Of a stretch of DNA of 64,000 bases, positions 53,548 through 62,760 are shown in pieces (position 1 is the first letter of the stretch; each line of letters begins with the position of its first letter). Location: assembly GCA_039090855.1 (NCBI GenBank), contig CM077025.1, positions 94,902,489 through 94,966,488 of the forward strand. The letters run 5' to 3'. The translations under genes were made by a program, and so were the position numbers. This DNA comes from Macrothele yani. Taxonomy: Eukaryota; Arthropoda; Arachnida; Araneae; Macrothelidae. Below the pieces are notes generated by a model that did no database searches, was not told the origin of the DNA, and saw only the letters and a list, made by a program, of their open reading frames with translations.

Positions 53548-54202
53548 CTACGAAATTACAACCTGGTCGATCATTTCATCCATCTTTACTACAAACATGA
53601 AACGGTCCAGCATTAAAGTTGTGGGCCCTTTAGGTGGTCAGTTCAAATATGATATTAAAGAAGTAAGATAAAATTATTTATGAAGCATAAGCATAAAAAT
53701 GCAGAGAGTACCTTGATGCTATATCTCTCATCTTTCATAGAAGCACGAATTTGACAACATGTGTCTTCGCTATGCGGTTCGTAATAAAATGACTGGATGT
53801 GAGAAACTTCGCAGCGTTTTCACTGCGTTGAATTAAGTTTCAAATTGTCAAAAAAAAAGAAATGAAGAAATTGTGAAATATGGGCACTTTTCACCAATCA
53901 CGTTGAAGCGTTATGGAACTCAATGGGAAACGACATTTGTTTATGCCCAGCGCCATCTTGTGATGCTGCACAGTTTGATACTGATACGAAGTAATCTAAT
54001 TTTTCGATAAATTCAATCGGCATTTGAATTCATATAGTTAGAACTCCAAGGTCTATCGATGTCTACCATATCTCCTCCTGGACAAATATCAACTTCGCCT
54101 TCGCGTGATGCATCCTGTCCTCACTGATGGGGCTCTGGCAAATGGTGAAATAAATATGAGGTACGGCTATGAAACTACGAGGCTGTGCATCGGGCGAATG
54201 AT
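53548..54202. other. Nothing recognised
   Basis: If the zinc finger at 53440-53547 is an exon, this could be its upstream intron; no second finger was found here. Confidence 0.4.
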
Positions 54203-54213
54203 ACGCCCAGTTC

Positions 54214-54438
54214 TTTTTTTTTTGATTGGAGGTTTAACGATCACCGTGAGCAACTCAATGGGCTATAAGCAGTCTCCCGTCCCTAATTGAGATTGAGGGT
54301 CACTGGTTCCAGGGAAGGGAGAGAGCCAGTGCCGTAAGACAAACACATCATCCATGCCTTACCGGGATTCGAACCCGGACCCCGTTCGGACGAATGATCA
54401 GAGGCCAGCGCCTTAGACCACTGCACCACCGGGGCGGC
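54214..54438 (-). mobile_element. SINE-A copy with 11-bp target duplication
   Basis: Poly-T, body and head (CCGGGATTCGAACCCGGACC, ending CCACCGGGGCGGC). Flanks ACGCCCAGTTC (54203-54213) and ACGCTCAGTTC (54439-54449) differ by one base. Confidence 0.9.
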
Positions 54439-54589
54439 ACGCTCAGTTCAGTACGATAGTGAGTTCAGAATCATTGACCTTGAACTGTCCGTATCCGGAA
54501 AAGCAAAGTTCAACTCATTCTCTCCATGAGTTCGGTAAAACGTGTCAGTGACAGCAGATGTGTTGTTTGTCGGACGTCGGGAAAATGCT

Positions 54590-54870
54590 TAGTTTAAGAA
54601 TTGAGCAAAGAATAAACGTGAAATTTCTGGAAAATCAAAGAAACTGGCTATTGAACGTTTTCGTACGTTAGGTGAGGTGTACGGGGAAGAATGCATATCA
54701 CATGCCTGGGATTTTGCATTACACAAGAAGTTCAGTGATGGTTGGTAAGACATTGAAGACGCCGTACGTCCGGGACGCCAAAACACTTAAAAAAAAAAAA
54801 GAGAATGTGGACAAAATCTACGACGCAATTGTTAGAAATAATCGACGAATGAGAATTAAAATTGTATAAC
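54590..54870 (+). pseudogene. mariner transposase N-terminal fragment
   Basis: LRIEQRINVKFL, then in other frames ERFRTLGEVYGEECISHAW, DIEDAVRPGR and ENVDKIYDAIVRNNRRMRIKI. This is the pattern of the mariner N-terminus and second helix-turn-helix. No catalytic motif and no ends found. Confidence 0.65.
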
Positions 54871-54978
54871 AGCAGAAATGATAAACATAAATAAAGAGTT
54901 CAATATCGATTTATTATGAAATAATATGCACAAGGGAAAGAGACTGAGATTATATGAGTGGCTCAGTATGACATAATG

Positions 54979-56410
54979 CACTGGCGGAAAGTGAAAAAAG
55001 AACACCAAGAAGGAATTGGTGGACGATCATGAAATTTACATATGTTAATGGGGTCGAGTTTACGTAGGTGTGATGTTAATTTCGGGACCAACGGGTGAGA
55101 GCTTACGCCACAGCACGGCAGAATATGCACATTATCGTCGGTGGTATTTAAGGAGTACGGCAAAGAGAATGTAATCAGTCGTCGGCGTACGGACACGTGC
55201 GAAGACCCTGAAGAAGCTGCAATGCCTGGACATGGAAGACGTGTACGATTTCAGCATTTATCAGACTTTGAGCGACGTCGTGTAGTCGGACTTCGCGAGG
55301 TCGGGTGGTCGTATCGTCGTATTGCGGAGCAAATTGGACGGGAAGTATCGGTGGTGGTACGATTGTGGCGTAGATGATCCGAGGAGCATTCCCACACGAG
55401 AAGACGTGGAACCGGGAATCACAGACCGACTGATGAGCGGACCGATCGGCGCATAAGAAGAGCGGCGTTGTCAGGCAAAACATCGACTGCGTCGCAAATC
55501 CGAGCTGCCGTTGCACCTGAGGTGACTGTGTGAACAATCCGCAACCGTCTACTGGATGCAGGGCTACGTGCACGTGTGCCTCTGGCATGTTTACCTCTGA
55601 CTCCAGCCCACCGTCAGGAACGGCCGTAGTTGTGTCGCCAACGTCTGCACTGGAGAACGCAATGGCGATCTGTCGTGTTCAGCGATGAAAGCAGATTCTG
55701 CTTGGGAGCCTCCGATGGCCGTATGCGTGTTCGCAGACGCACAGTGGAGCGTCTCCACCCTTCTTGCATCCGCCAGCGACACACAGGGCCTACACCTGGT
55801 CTCCTGGTGTGGGGAGAGATCAGCTATCACTCCCGTACACAACTAGTGTTTGTATCGGGTACGTTAAACAGCACCTCCTACATCAAGAACATCATTCAGC
55901 CCGTTGTTGTGCCATTTGCAAGGTCGGTTCATCGTGGTGCTTTCCAGCAAGATAATGCACGCCCATACACTCCACGTGCAACGCAACATGCACTTCAGGG
56001 TGTGAGATAACTTCCACGGCCTGCAAGTTTCACCGGATTTGTCCCCCATTGAGCACGTGTGGGATTTTATGGGACAACGACTTATTCGGTCTCCACGGCC
56101 AGCCACGGCCATCCCAGATTTACGCATCCAGGTTGAGAATGCTTGGAACTCAATACTCCAAACTTACATCTAACATCTGTACGACAGACTCCATGCCAGA
56201 ACTGCACAGTGTGACGCAGTTCATGGCGGTTCAACCTCGTACTAACCATGTTACATGGAAATGTTATTTTTCAGTTTACCAGCAAACACTGCTTTATTTT
56301 GCCATAATGTTTTGATCACGTTATCCTCTGTATTCCGTTATTATACTGTATAAATTTCATTGGTATCAGACATCTCCTTCTTGGTGTTCTTTTTTCACTT
56401 TCCGCCAGTG
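54979..56410 (+). mobile_element. Tc1-like transposon, family A, copy 2
   Basis: Ends CACTGGCGGAAAGTGAAAAA and TTTTTTCACTTTCCGCCAGTG, with subterminal ACACCAAGAAGGA and TCCTTCTTGGTGT. 1432 bp. Sister of 2322-3726 in opposite orientation. Confidence 0.9.
55222..56245 (+). pseudogene. Tc1 family A transposase, copy 2
   Basis: Start MPGHGRRVRFQHLSDFERRR. Stops after VVVRLWRR (near 55375), after VAPEVTV and near 55630 break the first half. VVFSDESRFCLGASDGRMRV keeps the first aspartate, which is intact here and followed by bases deleted in copy 1. FQQDNARPYTPRATQHALQGVR then ends in TAA. LSPIEHVWDFMGQ (glutamate) lies in a shifted frame, and the end VHGGSTSY-stop is at 56245. The two copies have independent lesions. 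Confidence 0.88.
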
Positions 56411-56786
56411 TATATAGTATACAAAAAGTGGTGATATATATACAAGCAAAACACCATATTATAAGGTGATAAGGCAACTGTTAGCAAGCAGTCTAGTAGC
56501 GCCTAGCAGAGGTAGGTGAGAATAATCAAGGAGTTGGAATAAAAGTCCATGGAATTCCTAGTCATTCAGTCCAGTAGGCCAATATTGTTATCCACGACTT
56601 GAACAAGTGCTGAGTGTGAGACCAGGTGGAGAAAAAGGCCTCAAGGCAGGAAGTGTATTGTGCTTCCATGAAGCCTACTTAGCGTTGGACACTCAATCGA
56701 GCACAAAAGCGATTGCGGATGGCAACACCATCCTGATGTATGGAGACAGGCGGGATGCTGGTGACTCGACCAAAATGGAAGACATA
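56411..56786. other. Nothing recognised between two Tc1 elements
   Basis: An open frame at 56607-56792 runs into the next transposon end and matches nothing I know. Confidence 0.4.
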
Positions 56787-57980
56787 CACTGAAGTGCCAG
56801 AAAAACTGGTACAGACGAGCTTATGCAAAATACATAGCAACGTCACCTATACGCGTACTCGGTTGCGTCCGCCAGTGCGTATATAAAACGATAGACATCC
56901 TTGCCAGCTGTCAGAGCTGTTTTCGGCATGAGGATGACAAGTAATAACGATTTAAGCGATTTTCAACGCGGTGTCATAGTTGGCGCTCGTGAGATGGGCC
57001 ATAGTGTTTCGGAGGTAGAAACGAAGTTCGGATTTTCACGGGCGATCATTGCAAGGGTGTAACGTGACTACAAGAATTCCGGCAAAACCTCTAACCTACG
57101 ATACCAGTGTGTCCGTCAAAAGACATTGGGTGAACGTGCCCATCGTCGTCTGTCAAGAATCATTTCACGCGACACTCTCGCCGGTATCATCGGAATTCAA
57201 TGCTGTAGCCTCAACAAGCATCAGCGTCCGGACAGTGCAACGTACCCTGCACGACATGGGCCCAACTAGAGTCCCCTTGATGGGTGCACGACACAGAGCT
57301 ATGCGCCTCTCTTGGGCACAGCAACACTGCCACTGGACACTTAATCACTGGAAACAAGTAGCCTGGTATTACGAGTCTCGTTTCCAACTGTATCGGGCAG
57401 ATGGAAGGATTCGTGTGTAGCGCAAACCCCATGAAGCCATGGATCCCGCCTCTCAACAGGGAACTGTACCGGCTGGAGGCGATTCCGTAATCGTATGAGG
57501 TGTGTTTAGCTGGACTTCTCTGGGACCCCTGGTACGTCTACAAACGTCTGTGACCGGCCAACGCTATGCGCGCATCCTTTCTGACGAGGTACACCCGTTC
57601 GTGTCCTGCATTCATGCTGATGGGTTGGGCCTGTTCCAACAAGACAATGCACCTCCACACAAATGTCGAGACGCCACATTATGGTTAGAGGAGCATTCAT
57701 CTGAGTTTGGGGTGTTGCCATTCCCACACAAGTTCCCAGATCTGAACGTGATAGAACCAATTTGGGATGTCATGCAACGCGCTATTGAACACAGGAATCC
57801 GAGACCTCGGAATACACCCGAATTGTGGAACAATCTGCAGGAAGTATGGTGTGCATTGCCTACAGCATATTTCCAGAAGCTAGTGGAGTCCATGCCCCGT
57901 CGTACTTCTGCAGTCCTGTGCTCCCGTGGGGGACCTACCAATTATCAGACTGGTGTACCAGTTTTTCTGGCACTTCAGTG
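56787..57980 (+). mobile_element. Tc1-like transposon, family I (1194 bp)
   Basis: Ends CACTGAAGTGCCAGAAAAAC and TTTTTCTGGCACTTCAGTG with TA on both sides. A deleted relative is at 12690-12947. Confidence 0.92.
56928..57947 (+). pseudogene. Tc1 family I transposase, catalytic D lost
   Basis: Start MRMTSNNDLSDFQRGVIVG, with HSVSEVETKFGFSRAIIARV then a stop. The core frame gives TSISVRTVQRTLHDMG and WAQQHCHWTLNHWKQVAW, then YYESRFQLYRADGRIRV, where the family SDESRF has become YYESRF, removing the first catalytic aspartate. Stops at RIRV-stop and near 57496 follow. The frame 57502-57987 is open: FQQDNAPPHKC (second aspartate), PDLNVIEPIWD (glutamate), LVESMPRRTSAVLCSRGGPTNY. The usual stop after NY reads CAG, so the frame runs on through the terminal repeat. 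Confidence 0.88.
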
Positions 57981-58289
57981 TAGATAACGGTAGTAGGATG
58001 AAAAGGTAAGAGCAGGCAGGAGGCAAGCGAGTTGTCAGTGTGACGGAGTCAAACAGGAATTGATAAGATGCAAAAGAAACTTCACTGGAGCAAATACATT
58101 GGGCTATGGTGAACACTGTGTAAAATATCAGGATGAGGACATGGCAATAAATATAAACGTGAGGGACGTCAGCAAATGCAAAGCAGTTGGAACAGAGGGG
58201 AGGAGTAAAGGACAGACATGCGATAGAGGACAGAAGGAACAGGGAGGTGACGATGAGGGAATCGCCAGTGGGTGTTCATTTCATGTGAA
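57981..58289. other. Nothing recognised
   Basis: Purine-rich sequence; may include the lost N-terminal part of the following mariner but I cannot align it. Confidence 0.4.
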
Positions 58290-58807
58290 GAAGAGAGTGC
58301 ATGGGCGAGGCAACATCGATAGAGGGACTGTTACGCAAATGTTACATGAAAATCTGAAGGTGGCAAGGTTTGGGCAAATATTTAGATGATTTCCACCGTG
58401 AAATGGTTTGTTCCAAGATAGCTCCGAAGCTTATGACGCCTGAAAAAAACGAAAATTGCAAGTGGGATTATGCTGACATTCTGGGCCAGCTGAACGTTTA
58501 GAAACTACTATAACTTGTAATGAATCCTGGATCTTCCAATACGACCTTGAAATGAAACAACAGTTGATGCATTGGAAAACACCAACGTAACCAAGGATGA
58601 AGAAAGCAAGACAAAGCAAATCCAAATTCAAGGCCATGTTGAATGCTTTGTTCGACATTAAGTGTGTAATTTCAACATCGATGATTCCGGATGGAGGAGT
58701 AGTATACCAGCATTACTACAGACGGGTTCCGGTTACTTTGACAGACCAAGTCAGAAGAAAGAAGAAGGTCAGAGCTGTGGAAAAATGACTTCATCCTTCA
58801 TCAGGAC
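58290..58807 (+). pseudogene. mariner transposase relic, part 1
   Basis: IDRGTVTQMLHENLKVARFG ends the DNA-binding half; then APKLMTPEKNENCKWDYADIL, ESWIFQYDLE (first aspartate region, CDESWIF) and KKARQSKSKFKAMLNALFDIK in changing frames. VRRKKKVRAVEK continues toward the second-aspartate block HQD, where the sequence is cut at 58807 by the TRIM. Confidence 0.8.
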
Positions 58808-58812
58808 TAGTC

Positions 58813-58993
58813 GTTATGTTACGTACCACGAGATGTGACGTACCTGCCAGAAGGACGCACACGACATAAAGGCAGATAGTAGCCAGAACAAATGTCCGCG
58901 TAGCTCAATTGGTAGAGCAACTTATTCCGGAATGAAGGGACCCGGGTTCGAACCCCGGCGCGGATGAAAATGAAGGAGAAATTTACTTCGTTA
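58813..58993 (+). repeat. TRIM 5' LTR
   Basis: Leader GTTATGTTACGTACCACGAGA, then the core TGTGACGTACCTGCCAGAAG to ATTTACTTCGTTA. The leader looks like a partial copy of the core start and is absent from the 17658 solo copy. Confidence 0.7.
58894..58965 (+). other. tRNA-like domain within the LTR
   Basis: 72 nt. Acceptor arms GTCCGCG and CGCGGAT pair over seven positions (one G-U). D-stem GCTC/GAGC, T-stem CCGGG/CCCGG around TTCGAAC. A-box TAGCTCAATTGG and B-box GGTTCGAACCC are canonical. The anticodon arm is not: CTTATT/AATGAG pairs around a four-base CCGG loop, so no anticodon is presented. The matching domain in the 3' LTR is 59225-59296. Confidence 0.8.
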
Positions 58994-58996
58994 TAA

Positions 58997-59008
58997 GGGC
59001 GCCCGAAC
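58997..59008 (+). promoter_or_regulatory. Candidate primer binding site (tRNA-Lys type)
   Basis: GGGCGCCCGAAC just after the 5' LTR matches the first 12 bases of the known metazoan tRNA-Lys primer site TGGCGCCCGAAC at 11 positions; only the leading T differs. Similarity stops after these bases. Confidence 0.5.
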
Positions 59009-59134
59009 TATCCGGATGACCCGACCGTTCAAAATCTCGCAATGGTGTGATGTTATTTCCACACCGCGAGATAGGAAAAATAAGAGAATCCCTTCTCCAG
59101 CACTTCGAAAAAAAAAAAAAAAAAAAAAGAATAT

Positions 59135-59144
59135 AAGGGGGAGA
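59135..59144 (+). promoter_or_regulatory. Candidate polypurine tract
   Basis: AAGGGGGAGA lies directly before the 3' LTR start TGATGTAACG, the position where plus-strand priming occurs in LTR retrotransposons. Confidence 0.5.
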
Positions 59145-59334
59145 TGATGTAACGTACCAGGAGATGTGACGTACCTGCTAGAAGGACGCACACGACATAA
59201 AGGCAGATAGTAGTCAGAACAAACGTCCGCGTAGCTCAATTGGTAGAGCAACTTATTCCGGAATGAGGGGACCCGGGTTCGAACCCCGGCGCAGATAAAA
59301 ATGAAGGAGAAATTTACTTCGTTATAGTCAGCTC
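59145..59334 (+). repeat. TRIM 3' LTR
   Basis: TGATGTAACGTACCAGGAGA leader, then TGTGACGTACCTGCTAGAAG core, tRNA-like domain 59225-59296, end ATTTACTTCGTTA. About seven substitutions from the 5' LTR core. Confidence 0.7.
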
Positions 59335-59339
59335 ATTCA

Positions 59340-59564
59340 GCGGTCTCAGTGAGGAAGTTTGTAACTGAGAAACGAATCACAGTGCTTGAAGATCCTATCT
59401 ACTTGCCAAATTCGGTTCCATGTGACTTTTTCCTTTTCCTCAAAGTCAAATCTGTACTCAAGGGGACCCGTTTTGAGTCAGTTACTATGTCGAAGAAGAG
59501 AATGACTACGCTACTCAAAGGATTTACACCACATGAGCTACAACACTGCTTTCACAGAATGTAG
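59340..59564 (+). pseudogene. mariner transposase relic, part 2
   Basis: AHSAVSVRKFVTEKRITVLED, then LPNSVPCDFFLFLKVKSVLK (third aspartate block, family SPDLAPCDFFLFPKLK), GTRFESV, ending ELQHCFHRM-stop. It continues the HQD block cut at 58807, so the two pieces are one transposase separated by the TRIM. The third-aspartate position reads NSVPCDFF; the D of SPDLAP is lost. Confidence 0.82.
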
Positions 59565-59814
59565 TGTGTTGATGTGGAAGCGTGATAACAGTTAAAAATC
59601 TGATGTGAGTTAAAATGTAAATTTCTTATTTAACTTAAGTTATAGCGTCAGTCTGATATTCTAATTGCCAACACTGTATATAACAGAAATTGTCAGAAAT
59701 GCCACCCCTCTCTCACCAACTAGCACGTCAAGGGTGATGAACAATTATGGCCAAATTCCTAAATGACTTCATAATCTCTTTCAGTAGTTGAATTGGGAAG
59801 GCAAGGGCATAATG

Positions 59815-62140
59815 ATAACCCTTTAATGACCATGGCCTTGAAATCTAGTGTCGCTCAGAATACCATAATGTCCGAAACTGTCTGTTGCTCCATTAAGAAT
59901 TTATTTCCTCCCCTTTACAAGTTAACAAAAGAAGGATCAGTGTTCCTTCACCATGCGAAACTAACGATCTGTCGTCTTGGTTTGCATTGACCTTCAGACG
60001 TTTCCCGGATACCATCACTGCGTTCTTCCATGACGAAAGCATACCATGTCATGAGAGTAAATAATATCGCCTCGGGAGATACCAACGCCTGCTCTACTTA
60101 TTTGTTTAGAGACTACAATGTTGACTGAGAGTGACTTCCCTTAATCCCGTAGAGGCTGTGTAAATTCTAATAATATCGTCTCCGAGATACCAAGGTTTGC
60201 TTTACTTATTCCTTTAGCGACAACAATAGTGACTGAGGGTGACTTCTGCTAATCCCGTACAGGCCGCGTAAATTCAAATAATATTCTCCCAGGGAGCTCC
60301 CAGCGCTTGCTTTACTTTTTCGTTTAGAGACTACAATGTTGACTGAGAGTGACTTCCCTTAATCCCGTAGAGGCTGTGTAAATTCTAATAATATCACCCC
60401 AGGGAAACACCAACGATTGCTTTACTTATTCCTTTAGAGACAACAATAGTGGATTGAGGGTGACTTCTGCTAATCCAGTAGAGATCGTGTAAATTCAAAT
60501 AATATCGCCCCCGAGAGATACCAAGGTTTGCTTTACTTATTCGTTGAGCGACAACAATGGTGACTGACAGTGACTTCTGCTAATCCCGTAGAGGCCGTGT
60601 AAATTCACATAATATCCCCAGGCAGATACCAACGCTTGCTTTACTTAATCGTTTAGCGACAACAATGGTGACTGATGGTGACTTCTGCTAATCCCGTAGT
60701 GGCAGCGTAAATTCAAATAATATTCCCCTACGAAATACCAACGCTTACTTTACTTATTCGTTTAGCGACAACAATGGTGACTGATGGTGACTTCTGCTAA
60801 TTCCGTAGTGGCCGTGTAAATTCACATAGCATCCCCAGGCAGATACCAACGCTTGCTTTACTTAATCGTTTAGCGACAACAATGGTGACTGATGGTGACT
60901 TCTGCTAATCCCGTAGTGGCAGCGTAAATTCAAATAATATTCCCCTACGAAATACCAACGCTTACTTTACTTATTCGTTTAGCGACAACAATGGTGACAG
61001 AAGGTGACTTCTGCTAATCCTGTAGAGATCGTGTAATTTCTAATGATATCGCCCCTGAGAGATACCGAGGTTTGCTTTACTTATTCGTTTAGCAACAACA
61101 ATGGTGACTGAGGCTGACTCCTGCTAATACCGTAGAGGCCGTGCAAATTAAAATAATATTCCCCCAGATAGATGCGGATTTCTTTCTTTACTTATTCGTT
61201 TAGAGACAACAATAGTGACTGGGGTGACTCCTGCTAATACCGTAGAGGCCGTGTAAATTCAAATAATATTCCCCTACGAAATACCAACGCTTACTTTACT
61301 TAATCGTTTAGCGACAACAATGGTGACAGAAGGTGACTTCTGCTAATCCTGTAGAGATCGTGTAATTTCTAATGATATCGCCCCTGAGAGATACCGAGGT
61401 TTGCTTTACTTATTCGTTTAGCAACAACAATGGTGACTGAGGCTGACTCCTGCTAATACCGTAGAGGCCGTGCAAATTAAAATAATATTCCCCCAGATAG
61501 ATGCGGATTTCTTTCTTTACTTATTCGTTTAGAGACAACAATAGTGACTGGGGGTGACTCCTGCTAATACCGTAGAGGCCGTGTAAATTAAAATAATATT
61601 CCCCTACGAAATACCAACGCTTACTTTACTTATTCGTTTAGCGACAACAATGGTGACTGAGGCTGACTCCTGCTAATACCGTAGAGGCCGTGCAAATTAA
61701 AATAATATTCCCCCAGATAGATGCGGATGCGTTCTTTACTTATTCGTTTAGAGACAACAATAGTGACTGGGGGTGACTCCTGCTAATACCGTAGAGGCCG
61801 TGTAAATTCAAATAATATTCCCACAGGGAGGTGCTAACGCTTGCTTTACTTATTCATTTAGCGACAGCAATGGTGACTGAAAGTGACTTCTGCTAATTCT
61901 GTAGAGATCGTGTAAATTCTAATAATATCGCCCCAGGGAGATAACAACGTCTGCTTTACTAATATGTTTAGAGAAAGCAATGGTGACTGAAAATGATTTC
62001 TTCTAATCCCGTAGAGACCGTGTAAATTGAAAGAACTGGTAGGAGTAGGAAATCGTACGCACTCTAGACGGGCGTTGTAGGGCGGTCGTGGTAGTTTGAT
62101 TGTAGAAGAGTTTCGGGCGTTATGGTCGTTAAAGGGTTAA
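59815..62140. mobile_element. TTAA-type element filled by a satellite
   Basis: Left end ATAACCCTTTAATGACCATG; right end in complement TTAACCCTTTAACGACCATA, then ACGCCCGAAAC. The right side carries TTAA (62137-62140) and the left a decayed ATAA (59815-59818). The terminal motif matches the MITE at 39396-39654. No transposase frame; most of the interior is the 111-bp array. Confidence 0.7.
60040..62030. repeat. Satellite array, unit about 111 bp, about 18 copies
   Basis: Units run AATAATATCGCCCCAGGGAG, ATACCAACGCTTGCTTTACT, TATTCGTTTAGCGACAACAA, TGGTGACTGAGGGTGACTTC, TGCTAATCCCGTAGAGGCCG, TGTAAATTCA. Two- and three-unit blocks are themselves repeated nearly unchanged: about 60617 and 60840 (two units apart), and about 61018 and 61347 (three units apart). 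No open frame of interest. Confidence 0.93.
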
Positions 62141-62224
62141 TTTAGGTGCTTTGATCCACATTCGTGTTACTGACGGCACACGCAGTCATTTCTGCAAGTA
62201 CTCCCTGAGAGCTGTGGAGTATGG

Positions 62225-62760
62225 GATATGAATCTGCTGATAAGACTCACACTGCGATTAGAGATGAAATTACAGGAAACGAAAGGAACTCCCAATGCAT
62301 TTACAAGAGCTGAAGATTTAGAGATTAATGAGGCATGTTTTGAAACAATTGATTCCTTCATCTATATTGCACAAGAGAAATGAAGCAGAAGCCACACTGA
62401 AGAAAAATCTAGTAGAAAATACTTGGCTGGAGTAATACACTCCACTTTAATTTTCGATAGCAGTTTATTATTTTGGCTTAAACGAAAAGTGTTCAATCAA
62501 AAAATGTGCTTCCAGTTCTTGCTTGTGGATTAGAAACATGCATCCTACTAAGTATTAACGACATAGGGAAGCTCTGGACTGCTCAAAAAAGCATGAAGTG
62601 ATGTGCGCTGTGTGTACCCAAGACAGATAGGAAAAGAAATCATGAACCACTTGAGGTCTTTTCTTTGACTTCATGATAGGATATACCAAAGCCAGTGGCC
62701 TAAGTTGGGTAAATCACGAAGAGAAGACTCATCTCATTCTAGCTAGAGGCTGACAAGCAG
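62225..62760 (+). pseudogene. Decayed RTE-type LINE fragment
   Basis: NAFTRAEDLEINEACFETID, SFIYIAQ, WLKRKVFNQ and later SQWPKLGKS can be lined up with the better LINE tails at 17.2-18.1 and 20.8-21.6 kb (FNAF...DLSIDGE..YLGQ; LKRKVF; WQWAGH). Many stops; an older copy or a different subfamily. Confidence 0.62.

Larger units (their letters stand above)
58813..59334 (+). mobile_element. TRIM-like retrotransposon with tRNA-like LTRs
   Basis: Two direct repeats (58813-58993 and 59145-59334; about 96% identical over the 162-bp core) flank a 151-bp non-coding interior. TAGTC lies on both sides (58808-58812 and 59335-59339). The interior opens with a lysine-tRNA-type primer binding match and closes with a purine tract, the layout of an LTR retrotransposon. 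It has no gag or pol. A hairpin at 59034-59072 (ATCTCGC...GCGAGAT, with GGTGTG/CACACC) occupies the interior. It sits inside a mariner, whose reading resumes at 59340. Confidence 0.7.

Noticed and set aside
58813..59334. Ordinary tRNA-derived SINE pair
   Set aside because: Considered first. The 60-nt leader before the tRNA part, 5-bp duplications, lack of an A-rich tail, and PBS- and PPT-like sites fit an LTR element better, though not conclusively.
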